From Burkholderia anthina (GTDB taxonomy: Bacteria > Pseudomonadota > Gammaproteobacteria > Burkholderiales > Burkholderiaceae): 64,000 nucleotides of DNA. Positions 9,645-17,643 of the stretch are shown here, piece after piece. A program made the translations under genes and the position numbers. The stretch covers positions 1-64,000 of the forward strand of contig NZ_LNJP01000004.1 in assembly GCF_001547525.1 (NCBI RefSeq). Direction: 5' to 3'. Under the pieces are notes generated by a model. It was not told the DNA's origin, searched no databases, and was given only the letters and a program-made list of their open reading frames with translations. Numbering within the stretch: position 1 is the first letter of the stretch; each line of letters begins with the position of its first letter.

Positions 9645-10583
9645 ATGACCTACTCATCGAAACGTCGATCCCTGTTGCTGGCCGCCGCGACGGCGCCGCT
9701 CGTTCTCACCGTCACCGCATGCGCGTCGCGACAGGCCGCTGCGCCGGACGCCGCCACGGCGGCAGCGGCGGCTGCCGCGGACGCCATTGCGCCTGTTGCT
9801 GCTGCGACGACGCTGGCCGATCTCGAACGCGACGCGGGCGGCCGTCTCGGCGTGTGCGCGATCGACACGGCGAGCGGCCGGGTCATCGAGCATCGCGCGG
9901 GCGAGCGCTTCCCGTTCTGCAGCACGTTCAAGGCGATGCTGAGCGCCGCGGTGCTCGCGCGGAGCGTCGAGCGACCGGGCTTGCTGCAACAGCGCGTGAC
10001 CTACACCAAGGCCGATCTCGTCAACTATTCGCCGGTATCGGAGAAGCACGTCGGCGCGGGCATGACGGTCGCCGCGCTGTGCGAGGCCACGATCCAGTAC
10101 AGCGACAACTCGGCCGCAAACCTGCTGATGAAGCTGATCGGCGGCCCGTCGGCGGTCACGGCCTACGCGCGCTCGATCGGCGACGACACGTTCCGTCTCG
10201 ATCGATGGGAGACCGAACTGAATACCGCGTTGCCGGGCGACCCGCGCGACACGACGACGCCGGCCGCGATGGCCGCCAGTCTGCGCGTGCTGACGCTCGG
10301 CGACGCGTTGCCGGCCGCGCAGCGTGAGCAGCTCGTCGCCTGGCTGCGCGGCAACAAGGTCGGCGACAAGCGGATCCGCGCGGGCGTGCCGGCCGGGTGG
10401 ACGGTCGGCGACAAGACCGGCACTGGCGACTACGGGACGACGAACGACGCGGGCGTCATCTGGCCGACGTCGCGCGCGCCGATCGTGCTGGCCGTGTACT
10501 ACACGCAGACGCGAGCCGATGCGCGGGCGAAGGACGACGTGATCGCGTCGGTCGCACGCATCGTCGCGCGGACGTTCGGCTGA
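9645..10583 (+). CDS. penA: Class A beta-lactamase (PenA/PenB family)
   Basis: 312 residues. All class A motifs are visible: the STFK nucleophile motif (Ser93 in this numbering), SDN, the omega-loop Glu in RWETELN, and KTG in VGDKTGTGDYG. The N-terminus has twin arginines (SKRRSLLL), a hydrophobic stretch and a VTAC lipobox, so a Tat-exported lipoprotein is likely, as described for B. pseudomallei PenA. An Ala-rich spacer (about residues 31-52) precedes the catalytic domain. ATG 9645 is chosen because the signal sequence starts there; longer in-frame starts add no recognisable sequence. The enzyme hydrolyses beta-lactams and is probably controlled by the divergent PenR-like protein. Confidence 0.95.
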   Translation: MTYSSKRRSLLLAAATAPLVLTVTACASRQAAAPDAATAAAAAAADAIAPVAAATTLADLERDAGGRLGVCAIDTASGRVIEHRAGERFPFCSTFKAMLSAAVLARSVERPGLLQQRVTYTKADLVNYSPVSEKHVGAGMTVAALCEATIQYSDNSAANLLMKLIGGPSAVTAYARSIGDDTFRLDRWETELNTALPGDPRDTTTPAAMAASLRVLTLGDALPAAQREQLVAWLRGNKVGDKRIRAGVPAGWTVGDKTGTGDYGTTNDAGVIWPTSRAPIVLAVYYTQTRADARAKDDVIASVARIVARTFG

Positions 10584-10672
10584 GCGGCGCGGCACGGCAG
10601 GGCGCGACAGGCATCGCGCACGCTGCGGGCGCATCGTGCCGCAGCCGTGACCTGCGCGATCAAACGTTGTGC

Positions 10673-10737
10673 GATCAACGACTTAGCTCGCGCATGCTCA
10701 GGATATCCACATGCTTGCCAACAAAAAGTGTGGACAA
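10673..10737 (+). repeat. DnaA-box-pair repeat, unit 4
   Basis: The core is 10701-10737, with GATCAA 28 bp before it. The spacer before the right arm is AAAAG instead of the usual AAATC. Confidence 0.85.
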
Positions 10738-10812
10738 GCCCGCGCGTAGCGGGCGCGCCGCGCGGCGCGCGCCGTCGTGCCGCGTTTGAAGCACCGCGGA
10801 CAAAGTCTTTCG

Positions 10813-10877
10813 GATCAAGCGCTTGGCCGCGGTATGCGCAGGCTATCCACACGCTTGCCAACACAATCTGTGGACAA
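10813..10877 (+). repeat. DnaA-box-pair repeat, unit 5
   Basis: The core is 10841-10877, with left arm GGCTATCCACA and right arm TGTGGACAA. It is closest in sequence to unit 6. Confidence 0.85.
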
Positions 10878-10983
10878 GCACCGCAGCCGGCGCGGCGGCT
10901 GGCGCATCACGTATCGGAGCGGCATGCAACCGGCGCTTGGCCGCCCGTGTGCCGTTTCTAGGCGGCGCGAACAAAGTCTTTCG

Positions 10984-11048
10984 GATCAAATGCTTGATCG
11001 CGGTATGCGCAGGCTATCCACATGCTTGCCAACAAAATTTGTGGGTAA
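10984..11048 (+). repeat. DnaA-box-pair repeat, unit 6
   Basis: The core is 11012-11048. The right arm has diverged to TGTGGGTAA; the rest closely matches unit 5. Confidence 0.83.
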
Positions 11049-11197
11049 GTGGGCGATGCAGGTTCGGTCCGCGTGCAGCGGTCATGACGGGGATCGGGCG
11101 TCCGTTGTCGCGGCGTCGTGACGCGATGTGCGGCGAAGGGTGCGCGCACCGGCCATCACGTGCGCCGCGTCTGCATCACGCGTGCCAAAGTCCATCG

Positions 11198-11262
11198 GAT
11201 CAAGGGTTTAGCGTCGCGGTGCGCAGGATATCCACAAGCTTGCCAACATTTTCTGTGGAGAA
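11198..11262 (+). repeat. DnaA-box-pair repeat, unit 7
   Basis: The core is 11226-11262, with left arm GGATATCCACA and right arm TGTGGAGAA. It is preceded by GATCAAGGGTTTAGCG. Confidence 0.85.
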
Positions 11263-11525
11263 GTCGGCGGTCGCGATTCGGCCGATGTCACGCGCCGCCA
11301 CACGTCGCACACGCGGACTCCCGCCGTGCAGATATCGGCCACGCCGATCTTCTGGATGAAGCTGCGTCGAGATGAATCCCGGCTGCCGATTCATGAACGC
11401 CGCGTCGGCCTTCAGACGACGAGCAAGTCGGCTTCGTCGGCGGCCGCCTGCGTGAAGCGGCCGATGTGAACGCGTGCTTGCCGCAGTCCGGCGCGTTTGC
11501 CGCGCACCGATGACAAACCCTTTCC

Positions 11526-11591
11526 GATCAAGGGCTTGATGCCGTTAATGGAGGGGTTGTCCACAAGCTTGCCAACATAATCTGTGGACAA
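11526..11591 (+). repeat. DnaA-box-pair repeat, unit 8
   Basis: The core is 11555-11591. Here the arms are a perfect inverted pair, TTGTCCACA and TGTGGACAA. The unit is one base longer than the others and ends 19 bp from the kinase stop codon. Confidence 0.85.
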
Positions 11592-11610
11592 GCCGCCCGC
11601 CGCCCGCGCA

Positions 11611-12987
11611 TCAGGCCGGCCGCGGGAAGCGCACCGTGACGGTCAGCCCGCGCCCGCCGCGCGAGGTCGCGAGCGCGACGGTCGCGCGATGCTGTTCGGC
11701 GATCCGCTTGACGATCGACAACCCGAGCCCGCTGCCCGACGACGTGACTGCCTGCGCGCCTTCGCCGCGATAGAAGCGCTCCCACACGTCGGTGCGTTCG
11801 GCCTCCGGAATGCCGGGGCCGTCGTCGGCCACCTCGAGCACGGGCGTCGCGCCGTCGATGCGCGCGGACACGTCGACGCGCGCGCCTTCGCCTGCATAGC
11901 GGATCGCGTTGTCGACGAGATTGTTCAGCAGCACGCGCAGCGTGTCGGCATTGCCCGCGGCCATCACCGGTGCGTCGACGATCGCGCCGAGATCGATGCG
12001 GTGCGCGTCGGCGACGCGCGCGCGGTCCGACACCACCGAGCGGCACAGCGCGGCGAGATCGACCGGCGCCGACGCGGCGACGGCCGCCTGCGCATCGGGT
12101 TCGAGGCGCGCGAGCGTCAGCAACTGCTCGGCGAGGTGGCCGAGGCGCGTCGTGCCCGCGTGGATCTGCGCGAGGATGCGCTCGCGCTCCTCCGCGGTCG
12201 CCGCGCGCCGCAGCAGTTCAGATTGGATCGACAGCCCCATGATCGGCGTGCGCAGCTCGTGCGCGGCATCGGCGATGAAGTGCCGCTGCAGCGTGAACGA
12301 GCGGTCGAGGCGCGCGAGCAGGTCGTTGATCGCCTCGGCGAGCGGACGGACCTCGTTCGGCATCGATGCGACGTCGACCGGCTCGAGATTGTTCGCATTC
12401 CTGCGTTTCAGGCCCGCCGCGATCGCCCGCAGCGGCTGCAGCCCCGCGCCGATGCCGAACCACAGGCCCAGCGCGAGCAGCGGCAGCATCGAGAACACCG
12501 GCCACAGCAGATGGACGGCGATGCCCGCGATCGCTTCCCAGCGCGCATGCCGCGCCTGCGCGAGCCGGATCGTCGTGCCGCCGCGCTCCGTCACATAGGT
12601 GCGCCACGGCTGGCCGCCGACGTCGACGCTCGCGATGCCCTGCTGCGCGGGTGGCGGCAGCTTCGAGTCGCGGTCGGTCGAATACACGAGCGTGCCGTTG
12701 CGCCACACCTGCAGCAGCACCGCATCGGGGTCGCTCGCCTCGAAGCCGTGCTTGCCTCTGGCGCGGTTGCTGAACGACAGCTCGCCGTTCGGGCCGACGA
12801 CGATCTGTTTCGACATGCTGCGCATCTGGTCGTCGAGCAGGTCGTCGAGTTCGCGCAGCGCGCCCCAGTAGGTGCCGGCGCTCGCGACCAGGCCGATCAC
12901 GCAGGCGGCCGGCATCAGCCACGTCAGCAGGCGCCGCCGCAGCGATGCGTTGCGCCAGCGCGCGATAGCGCGTTGCACGCGCGTCAC
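11611..12987 (-). CDS. qseC: QseC-like membrane sensor histidine kinase
   Basis: 458 residues. There is a first transmembrane helix (about 20-42), a periplasmic sensor of about 110 residues, a second helix (about 152-180) and a HAMP-like linker. The phospho-acceptor motif DAAHELRTP has His243, followed by N (NNLVDNAIRYA), G1 (DDGPGIP) and G2 (GSGLGLSIVKRI) boxes. The length and periplasmic sequence resemble QseC/PmrB-type kinases. The start codon overlaps the stop of the upstream response regulator by 4 bp, indicating translational coupling. It should phosphorylate that regulator. The signal sensed cannot be told from sequence. Confidence 0.9.
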   Translation of the reverse strand: MTRVQRAIARWRNASLRRRLLTWLMPAACVIGLVASAGTYWGALRELDDLLDDQMRSMSKQIVVGPNGELSFSNRARGKHGFEASDPDAVLLQVWRNGTLVYSTDRDSKLPPPAQQGIASVDVGGQPWRTYVTERGGTTIRLAQARHARWEAIAGIAVHLLWPVFSMLPLLALGLWFGIGAGLQPLRAIAAGLKRRNANNLEPVDVASMPNEVRPLAEAINDLLARLDRSFTLQRHFIADAAHELRTPIMGLSIQSELLRRAATAEERERILAQIHAGTTRLGHLAEQLLTLARLEPDAQAAVAASAPVDLAALCRSVVSDRARVADAHRIDLGAIVDAPVMAAGNADTLRVLLNNLVDNAIRYAGEGARVDVSARIDGATPVLEVADDGPGIPEAERTDVWERFYRGEGAQAVTSSGSGLGLSIVKRIAEQHRATVALATSRGGRGLTVTVRFPRPA

Positions 12988-13646
12988 GTGCCGTCACCGA
13001 TCCGGTAGCCGACGCCGCGCACCGTGCGGATCACGTCGTGCCCGAGCTTCTTGCGCAGGTTGTGGATATGCACCTGCACCGCGTTGCTCTCGATTTCCTC
13101 GCCCCAGCTATACAGCCGTTCCTCGAACTGTTCGCGCGAAATCACCGCGCCCGGTTCGCGCATCAGCTCGTGCAGCAGCACGAATTCCTTCGGCGACAGC
13201 GGCACTTCGTCGTCGTCGAGCCAGACGAGGTGCTTGACGGGATCGAGCCGCAGCGGGCCGATCGCGAGCGTCGTCTGCGCGCGGCCCGCATGGCGGCGGT
13301 TGACCGCGCGGATGCGGGCGAGCAATTCGTCGAGCTCGAACGGCTTGACGAGATAGTCGTCCGCGCCGCTGTCGAGGCCCGCGATGCGGTCGGGCACGCC
13401 GTCGCGCGCGGTGATGATGATCGCGGGGAGGTTTTCGTCGCGGCGGCGCAGCGCGGCGAGCACCGACAGGCCGTCGCGGTTCGGCAACCCGAGATCGAGC
13501 AGCAGCAGCCCGTAGCCGGTCGTGCGCAGCGCGAGCGACGCGGCGTCGCCGTCCTTCACCCAGTCGACCGCGAAGCCTTCCTGTTTGAGGCCCTGTTCGA
13601 GCCCGCTGCCGATCAGCGGATCGTCCTCGACGAGCAGTACGCGCAT
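12984..13646 (-). CDS. qseB: QseB/PmrA-like OmpR-family response regulator
   Basis: 220 residues. The receiver domain (1-115) has the acidic pair EDD near the N-terminus, the phospho-acceptor Asp in LLLLDLGLP and the conserved Lys in DDYLVKPF. The OmpR-type winged helix (about 125-218) contains SPKEFVLLHELM and SNAVQVHIHNLRKKLG, closely matching QseB. The start is taken at ATG 13646 because MRVLLVEDD is the normal family N-terminus; an in-frame extension to 13709 adds 21 unlikely residues. A QseB/PmrA-type direct repeat lies 64 bp upstream, suggesting autoregulation, and the divergent gene encodes a YgiW-type protein as in enterobacterial qseBC loci. Confidence 0.92.
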   Translation of the reverse strand: MRVLLVEDDPLIGSGLEQGLKQEGFAVDWVKDGDAASLALRTTGYGLLLLDLGLPNRDGLSVLAALRRRDENLPAIIITARDGVPDRIAGLDSGADDYLVKPFELDELLARIRAVNRRHAGRAQTTLAIGPLRLDPVKHLVWLDDDEVPLSPKEFVLLHELMREPGAVISREQFEERLYSWGEEIESNAVQVHIHNLRKKLGHDVIRTVRGVGYRIGDGT

Positions 13647-13709
13647 GGATTCGTGTCTCTTCAACGGGGGCGCCGCGGCGCCCGGGGTTCCCATGATAAG
13701 CGCGCGCAT

Positions 13710-13725
13710 CTTAGGTCTGGCTTAA
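13710..13725 (+). promoter_or_regulatory. Candidate QseB/PmrA binding site 1
   Basis: CTTAGGTCTGGCTTAA is two CTTAR half-sites with a 6-bp spacer, matching the known CTTAA-N6-CTTAA consensus at nine of ten half-site bases. It is 64 bp upstream of the response regulator start. Confidence 0.6.
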
Positions 13726-13790
13726 ATGCGCGCGGTGCGTGGCCTCGTTTCGTACTCGTCCGATGCGGCGCCGTGTCACTTCGGCATGCC

Positions 13791-13806
13791 CTTCAGGTTT
13801 GCTTAA
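13791..13806 (+). promoter_or_regulatory. Candidate QseB/PmrA binding site 2
   Basis: CTTCAGGTTTGCTTAA has the same half-site spacing with one mismatch (CTTCA). It lies 73 bp upstream of the BOF-family gene. Confidence 0.6.
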
Positions 13807-13879
13807 TCTTACGGTCCGTAATCTGGCGCCGTCGCGTTCAACGAAGCGCGGCGCCACATCGAAGAAGAGGAACGAGATC

Positions 13880-14233
13880 ATGAAACACCTGGCCAGAATC
13901 CTGGCGGTCGCGCTCGTCGCGCTGCCTGCCGCCGTCCATGCGCAATACACGGGGCCGTCCGCGCTGACCACGACGACCGTGAAGGAACTGCTCGCGAATG
14001 GCAAGGACGACCAGCACGTGCAGTTGCAGGGGCGCATCGTCAAGCACGTCGGCGGCGAGGATTACGAATTCGCCGACGCCACCGGCACGATCCGCGTCGA
14101 GATCGACCACAAGCTGTGGGCAGCCGGCCAGCCCGTCAGCGACAAGAACGAAGTGAAGGTGACCGGCGAATTCGAGCGCAAATGGTCGGGCAGCGTGAAG
14201 GTCGACGCCGATCACGTCGAAGTGCTGCGCTGA
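13880..14233 (+). CDS. ygiW: YgiW/YdeI-family BOF-domain periplasmic stress protein
   Basis: 117 residues. A cleavable signal peptide (about 1-21, ending AVHA-QYTG) precedes a BOF (bacterial OB-fold) domain with the typical VKELLANGKDDQHVQLQGRI start, a DYEFADATGTIRVEID strand pair and EVKVTGEFE. Family members are periplasmic and linked to stress and envelope tolerance (VisP/YgiW in Salmonella). ATG 13880 is chosen because it begins the signal peptide and follows a purine-rich GAAGAGGAACGAG stretch. It is divergent from the qseBC-like pair and has a candidate QseB site in its promoter, the same arrangement as in enteric bacteria. Confidence 0.9.
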   Translation: MKHLARILAVALVALPAAVHAQYTGPSALTTTTVKELLANGKDDQHVQLQGRIVKHVGGEDYEFADATGTIRVEIDHKLWAAGQPVSDKNEVKVTGEFERKWSGSVKVDADHVEVLR

Positions 14234-14288
14234 CCGGTGGGCGCGGGGCCGGTGATACCATGGACGACCGGTTCCCGTTCCCACCAAG

Positions 14289-15149
14289 ATGGCCGCCAAT
14301 TTCGACGAACTCGCGTCCCGGATCCGGGCGCAATTTTCCGAGCTGAGCCCGCAATTCCAGGCGGGCGCCGCCTTCCTGCTCGATCATCCCGACGAAGTCG
14401 CCACGTCGTCGATGCGCAAGGTCGCGCAGCGTGCGCAGGTGCAGCCCGCGTCGCTCGTGCGGCTCGCGCAGCAATTCGGCTTTCCCGGCTGGAACGAGCT
14501 GCGCGACCTGTGCGTCGCGCGCGTGCGCACGCGGCCCGAGCCGCTCACGCAGCGCGCGCGCTCGCTCGTGCGGCCCGACGCGAAGGCGTCGCTCGCGCAC
14601 GATCTGCTCGCCGCGCAGCAGCACAACCTGTCGGCGACCGCCGCGCAGAACGACCACGCGCTCGCGGATGCGGCGAGGCTGATCCGCAAGGCATCGCACG
14701 TGCACGTGGCGGGGTTTCGCTCGTGCTATCCGGTCGCGTTCGGTTTCGTCTACGGCTACCGGCTGTTCCGTCCGACCGTGTCGCTGCTCAACGGCGTCGC
14801 CGGTTCGCTCGAAATGGAGTTGCGGACGATCGCGAAGCAGAGCGTGACCGTGATCGTCAGCTTCGCGCCGTATTCGGCCGAGGCGACGCGCGTTGCGCAG
14901 GCCGCGAAGGCGCAGGGCAGCCGGATCGTCGCGATCACCGACAGCGCGGTGTCGCCGATCGCGCTGCACGCGGACGCGCAACTGATCTTCACGCACGACA
15001 GCCCGTCGTTCTTTCCGTCGCTGGTGGCCGCGCACGCGATGGCCGAGGCGCTGGTCGCGCAGTTGCTGGCGCTCGAAGGCAGCGATGCGATCGCCGCGCT
15101 CGAGCGGACCGAGGCGCAACTGCACGCGAAGGGCGCGTACGTCGTTTGA
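14289..15149 (+). CDS. RpiR/MurR-family transcriptional regulator with SIS domain
   Basis: 286 residues. The N-terminal HTH_6 domain (about 5-80) contains AAFLLDHPDEVATSSMRKVA and QPASLVRLAQQFGFPGWNELR. The C-terminal SIS sugar-isomerase-like domain (about 125-265) includes HVHVAGFRSCYPVAFGF and VIVSFAPYSAEATRVAQAA. Regulators of this type bind phosphosugars and control carbohydrate operons. No sugar gene is adjacent; the next gene is a GNAT 54 bp downstream, so the regulon is unknown. Confidence 0.88.
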   Translation: MAANFDELASRIRAQFSELSPQFQAGAAFLLDHPDEVATSSMRKVAQRAQVQPASLVRLAQQFGFPGWNELRDLCVARVRTRPEPLTQRARSLVRPDAKASLAHDLLAAQQHNLSATAAQNDHALADAARLIRKASHVHVAGFRSCYPVAFGFVYGYRLFRPTVSLLNGVAGSLEMELRTIAKQSVTVIVSFAPYSAEATRVAQAAKAQGSRIVAITDSAVSPIALHADAQLIFTHDSPSFFPSLVAAHAMAEALVAQLLALEGSDAIAALERTEAQLHAKGAYVV

Positions 15150-15203
15150 CGGGCGCGGGATGTGCGGTTTCAGCGAACCTTCATTGATGACCCGACGCAA
15201 TCG

Positions 15204-15629
15204 ATGACGTTGACCTATGCAGTGACCGACGCGGGCGACGCGGACGTGCGCAAGCAGATCGTCGCGCCGCTCATTCGCTTCAACGAAAGCCAGGCCGGCC
15301 CGGTCGACTTCCGGCCGCTGGCCGTGATCGCGACCGACGCGGCCGGCGCGGTGGTCGGCGGCCTGTGGGGCGGCACGGCGTTCGGCTGGCTGCATGTCGA
15401 CCTGCTCGTGGTGCCCGAGGCCGCGCGCGGGCAGGGCGCCGGCACGCGCATCATGGATCTGGCCGAACAGGAGACCGTCGCGCGCGGCTGTCACAGCGCA
15501 TGGCTCGACACGTTCGACTTCCAGGCGCGGCCGTTCTACGAGAAGCGCGGCTATGTCCGCTTCGGCGAGCTGCCCGATTATCCGGTCGGGCACACGCGCA
15601 TCTTCCTGACGAAGAAACTCGCGGGCTGA
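15204..15629 (+). CDS. GNAT-family N-acetyltransferase
   Basis: 141 residues, the normal GNAT size. The acetyl-CoA loop is visible as VVPEAARGQGAGTRIM (R/Q-x-x-G-x-G/A, about residues 71-86), followed by LDTFDFQARPFYEKRGYVRFGEL, the usual motif B. The start is ATG 15204; an in-frame start at 15162 has no ribosome site. It is likely co-transcribed with the RpiR-type gene. The acyl acceptor cannot be inferred. Confidence 0.88.
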   Translation: MTLTYAVTDAGDADVRKQIVAPLIRFNESQAGPVDFRPLAVIATDAAGAVVGGLWGGTAFGWLHVDLLVVPEAARGQGAGTRIMDLAEQETVARGCHSAWLDTFDFQARPFYEKRGYVRFGELPDYPVGHTRIFLTKKLAG

Positions 15630-15831
15630 ACGGCATCGCTGCTGCGCGCATGCGCGATGCCGCGCGATTGACGATGCCGACGGCCGTCGCCTACGATACC
15701 GGGCAGCGATGCAGGTCGCTTCCGGGTCCGCGGAAAGGGTTCAACCCACCTGTCGCGGCAAACCCGGTCTTTCCCCATCCTTCGTGCTGGCGGTATTGCG
15801 GACCTTCGGCCATCCATGCACAAGGATCCGC

Positions 15832-17499
15832 ATGAAAAAGCTGCCTCCCGACGCCCATCCCGATCATCTGAAAAAGCAGGCCAAGGCGTTGTTGCGCCTG
15901 TACCGGCAGGGCGATGCCGATGCCGTCGCACGCTTCGTCGCATTCCTGCCCGCCGCCGCGAACCGCACGCATGACGAAACGCTCGCGCTGGGGCTTCGTC
16001 TGCACGACGCGCAGTCGTGCATCGCGCGCGAGTACGGTTTTGCTTCTTGGGCCGATCTCGGCGCGTTCGTCGAAACGCATGCGCTCGCGCGGCAAGCGCG
16101 GTCGCTGCTGATGCGGCGCTGGCTCGACCACGCGTACGGCGCGGAGGTGACCGGCGGCGTCGACGCGGCCCGGCCGCGCGTGGCCGCGCAATTGCTGCTC
16201 GACCATCCCGATCTCGTGTCGGCGGACCCGGCGATCGCATGCGCGGCGGGCGATCTCGCCGCGGTGAAGGCGGCGCTGGCCGCCGATCCCGGCTGGATCG
16301 CGCGCGCCGGCGGTGTGCTGAAGCTGCCGCCGCTCGTCGCCGTCACGCATTCGCGGCTGGGGCAGCTTCCCGAATTCGCGGCCAGGTTGCGTGCGTGCGC
16401 GCGCCATCTGCTCGACGCGGGCGCCGATCCGAACCAGCGGATCGGCAACCGGTATCCGCCGGCCTCGCTCGCCGAGCCCGACGAGTCGGCGCCGCTGTCG
16501 GCGCTGTATGGCGCCGCCGGCGTCAATCGCGATCCCGCGCTCACCGCGATGCTGCTGGAAGCCGGCGCCGATCCGAACGACGGCGAATCGCTGTATCACT
16601 CGGTGGAGAACCCGGCATGCACGCGCCTGCTGCTCGAGCACGGCGCCCGGGTGGGCGGGACCAATGCGTTGCGGCGCGCGCTCGACATGCCGGACGCGGC
16701 CGCGCTCGAGCTGCTGCTCGCGCATGGCGGCGACCCGAACGAGCCGGCCGGCGAAGGGCCGACGAAGACGTGGGGCGCGCCGTTGCTGCGCGCGATCGCC
16801 GTGCGTTGCCCGGCGCGCCACGTCGCCGCGCTGCTGGCGGCCGGCGCCGATCCCGGCGCGCGGACCGCCGCGGGCGTCAGCGCGTATCGGTTCGCGATGC
16901 AGACCGGGTTGTCCGAGGTCGCGGCGCTGTTGCGCGCGGCCGGCGCGCAGGAGGCGCTCGATGCGCAAGACGCGTTCGTCGCGGCCTGCGCGCGCGCCGA
17001 TGCCGACGACGCACGGCGTATTCAGGCGAAGCATCCCGAATTGCCCGGCGCGCTGCCCGACGATCGGCTGCGGCTGCTGCCCGACGCCGCCGCATGGGGT
17101 TCGCGCGACGCGGTGAAGGCGATGGTCGAACTCGGTTGGCCGATCGCCGCGCGAGGCGGCGACTGGGACGCGAGCGCGCTGAATCACGCGGTGTTCCGCG
17201 GCGATGCCGAACTGCTGGCGTTCCTGCTCGCGCACGGCGCAAGCTGGCGCGAGATGCACGGATTCGGCAGCGACGCGCTCGGTACGCTGTCCTGGGCGTC
17301 CGTCAACGAACCGGAGGGCGTCGGCGATCCCGACTGGGAAGCGTGCGCGCGCGTGCTGATCGCGTACGGCGTGCCGCAAGCGGTACGCGATCCGTCGAAT
17401 CCGGAGGGCGTGCTGATCGACGGTCGCGCGATGCGGTTCTCCGAGGCCGTCACCGACGTGTTGCTCGGCATCGGCGGCGGGCCGCCCGCATCGACGTGA
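15832..17499 (+). CDS. Ankyrin-repeat protein, 555 aa
   Basis: The N-terminal third (about 1-100) is helical, with LKKQAKALLRLYRQGD and EYGFASWADLGAFVETH, a module seen in bacterial ankyrin proteins. From about residue 125 there are degenerate ankyrin repeats with TPLH-like turns and the LLDAGADPN / LLEAGADPNDGES consensus. There is no signal peptide or membrane helix, so it is probably cytoplasmic. ATG 15832 follows AAGG at a suitable distance and opens the conserved helical module; the frame extends upstream to 15709 without support. Its function is probably protein-protein interaction; no partner is evident. Confidence 0.85.
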   Translation: MKKLPPDAHPDHLKKQAKALLRLYRQGDADAVARFVAFLPAAANRTHDETLALGLRLHDAQSCIAREYGFASWADLGAFVETHALARQARSLLMRRWLDHAYGAEVTGGVDAARPRVAAQLLLDHPDLVSADPAIACAAGDLAAVKAALAADPGWIARAGGVLKLPPLVAVTHSRLGQLPEFAARLRACARHLLDAGADPNQRIGNRYPPASLAEPDESAPLSALYGAAGVNRDPALTAMLLEAGADPNDGESLYHSVENPACTRLLLEHGARVGGTNALRRALDMPDAAALELLLAHGGDPNEPAGEGPTKTWGAPLLRAIAVRCPARHVAALLAAGADPGARTAAGVSAYRFAMQTGLSEVAALLRAAGAQEALDAQDAFVAACARADADDARRIQAKHPELPGALPDDRLRLLPDAAAWGSRDAVKAMVELGWPIAARGGDWDASALNHAVFRGDAELLAFLLAHGASWREMHGFGSDALGTLSWASVNEPEGVGDPDWEACARVLIAYGVPQAVRDPSNPEGVLIDGRAMRFSEAVTDVLLGIGGGPPAST

Positions 17500-17643
17500 A
17501 CCGACGCGGGCGGCCCGGCGTAGTGGCCGGCAGCTCGGACGCCAGCGTCTTTCCTGTTGCGCGACGACATTTCGGCGAAAGCTGAAACGTCGCGTGCGCG
17601 ACCGGCGTAAGCTCATCCGTCAACACCTTCCCGGGAGTTCGCG

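Larger units (their letters stand above)
10584..11610. other. 1-kb convergent intergenic region carrying five 65-bp repeats
   Basis: This region lies between the 3' ends of penA and the sensor kinase gene. Short open frames exist on both strands, but they run through the repeats and lack ribosome sites. It holds repeat units 4-8, all in the same orientation. Units 5 and 6 also share about 15 bp of extra upstream sequence (CAAAGTCTTTCGGATCAA). Confidence 0.75.

Noticed and set aside
8189..11591. Eight repeats considered as a CRISPR array
   Set aside because: Spacing is irregular (140-328 bp within the groups and over 2 kb between them), two whole genes lie among the repeats, and no cas gene is present.
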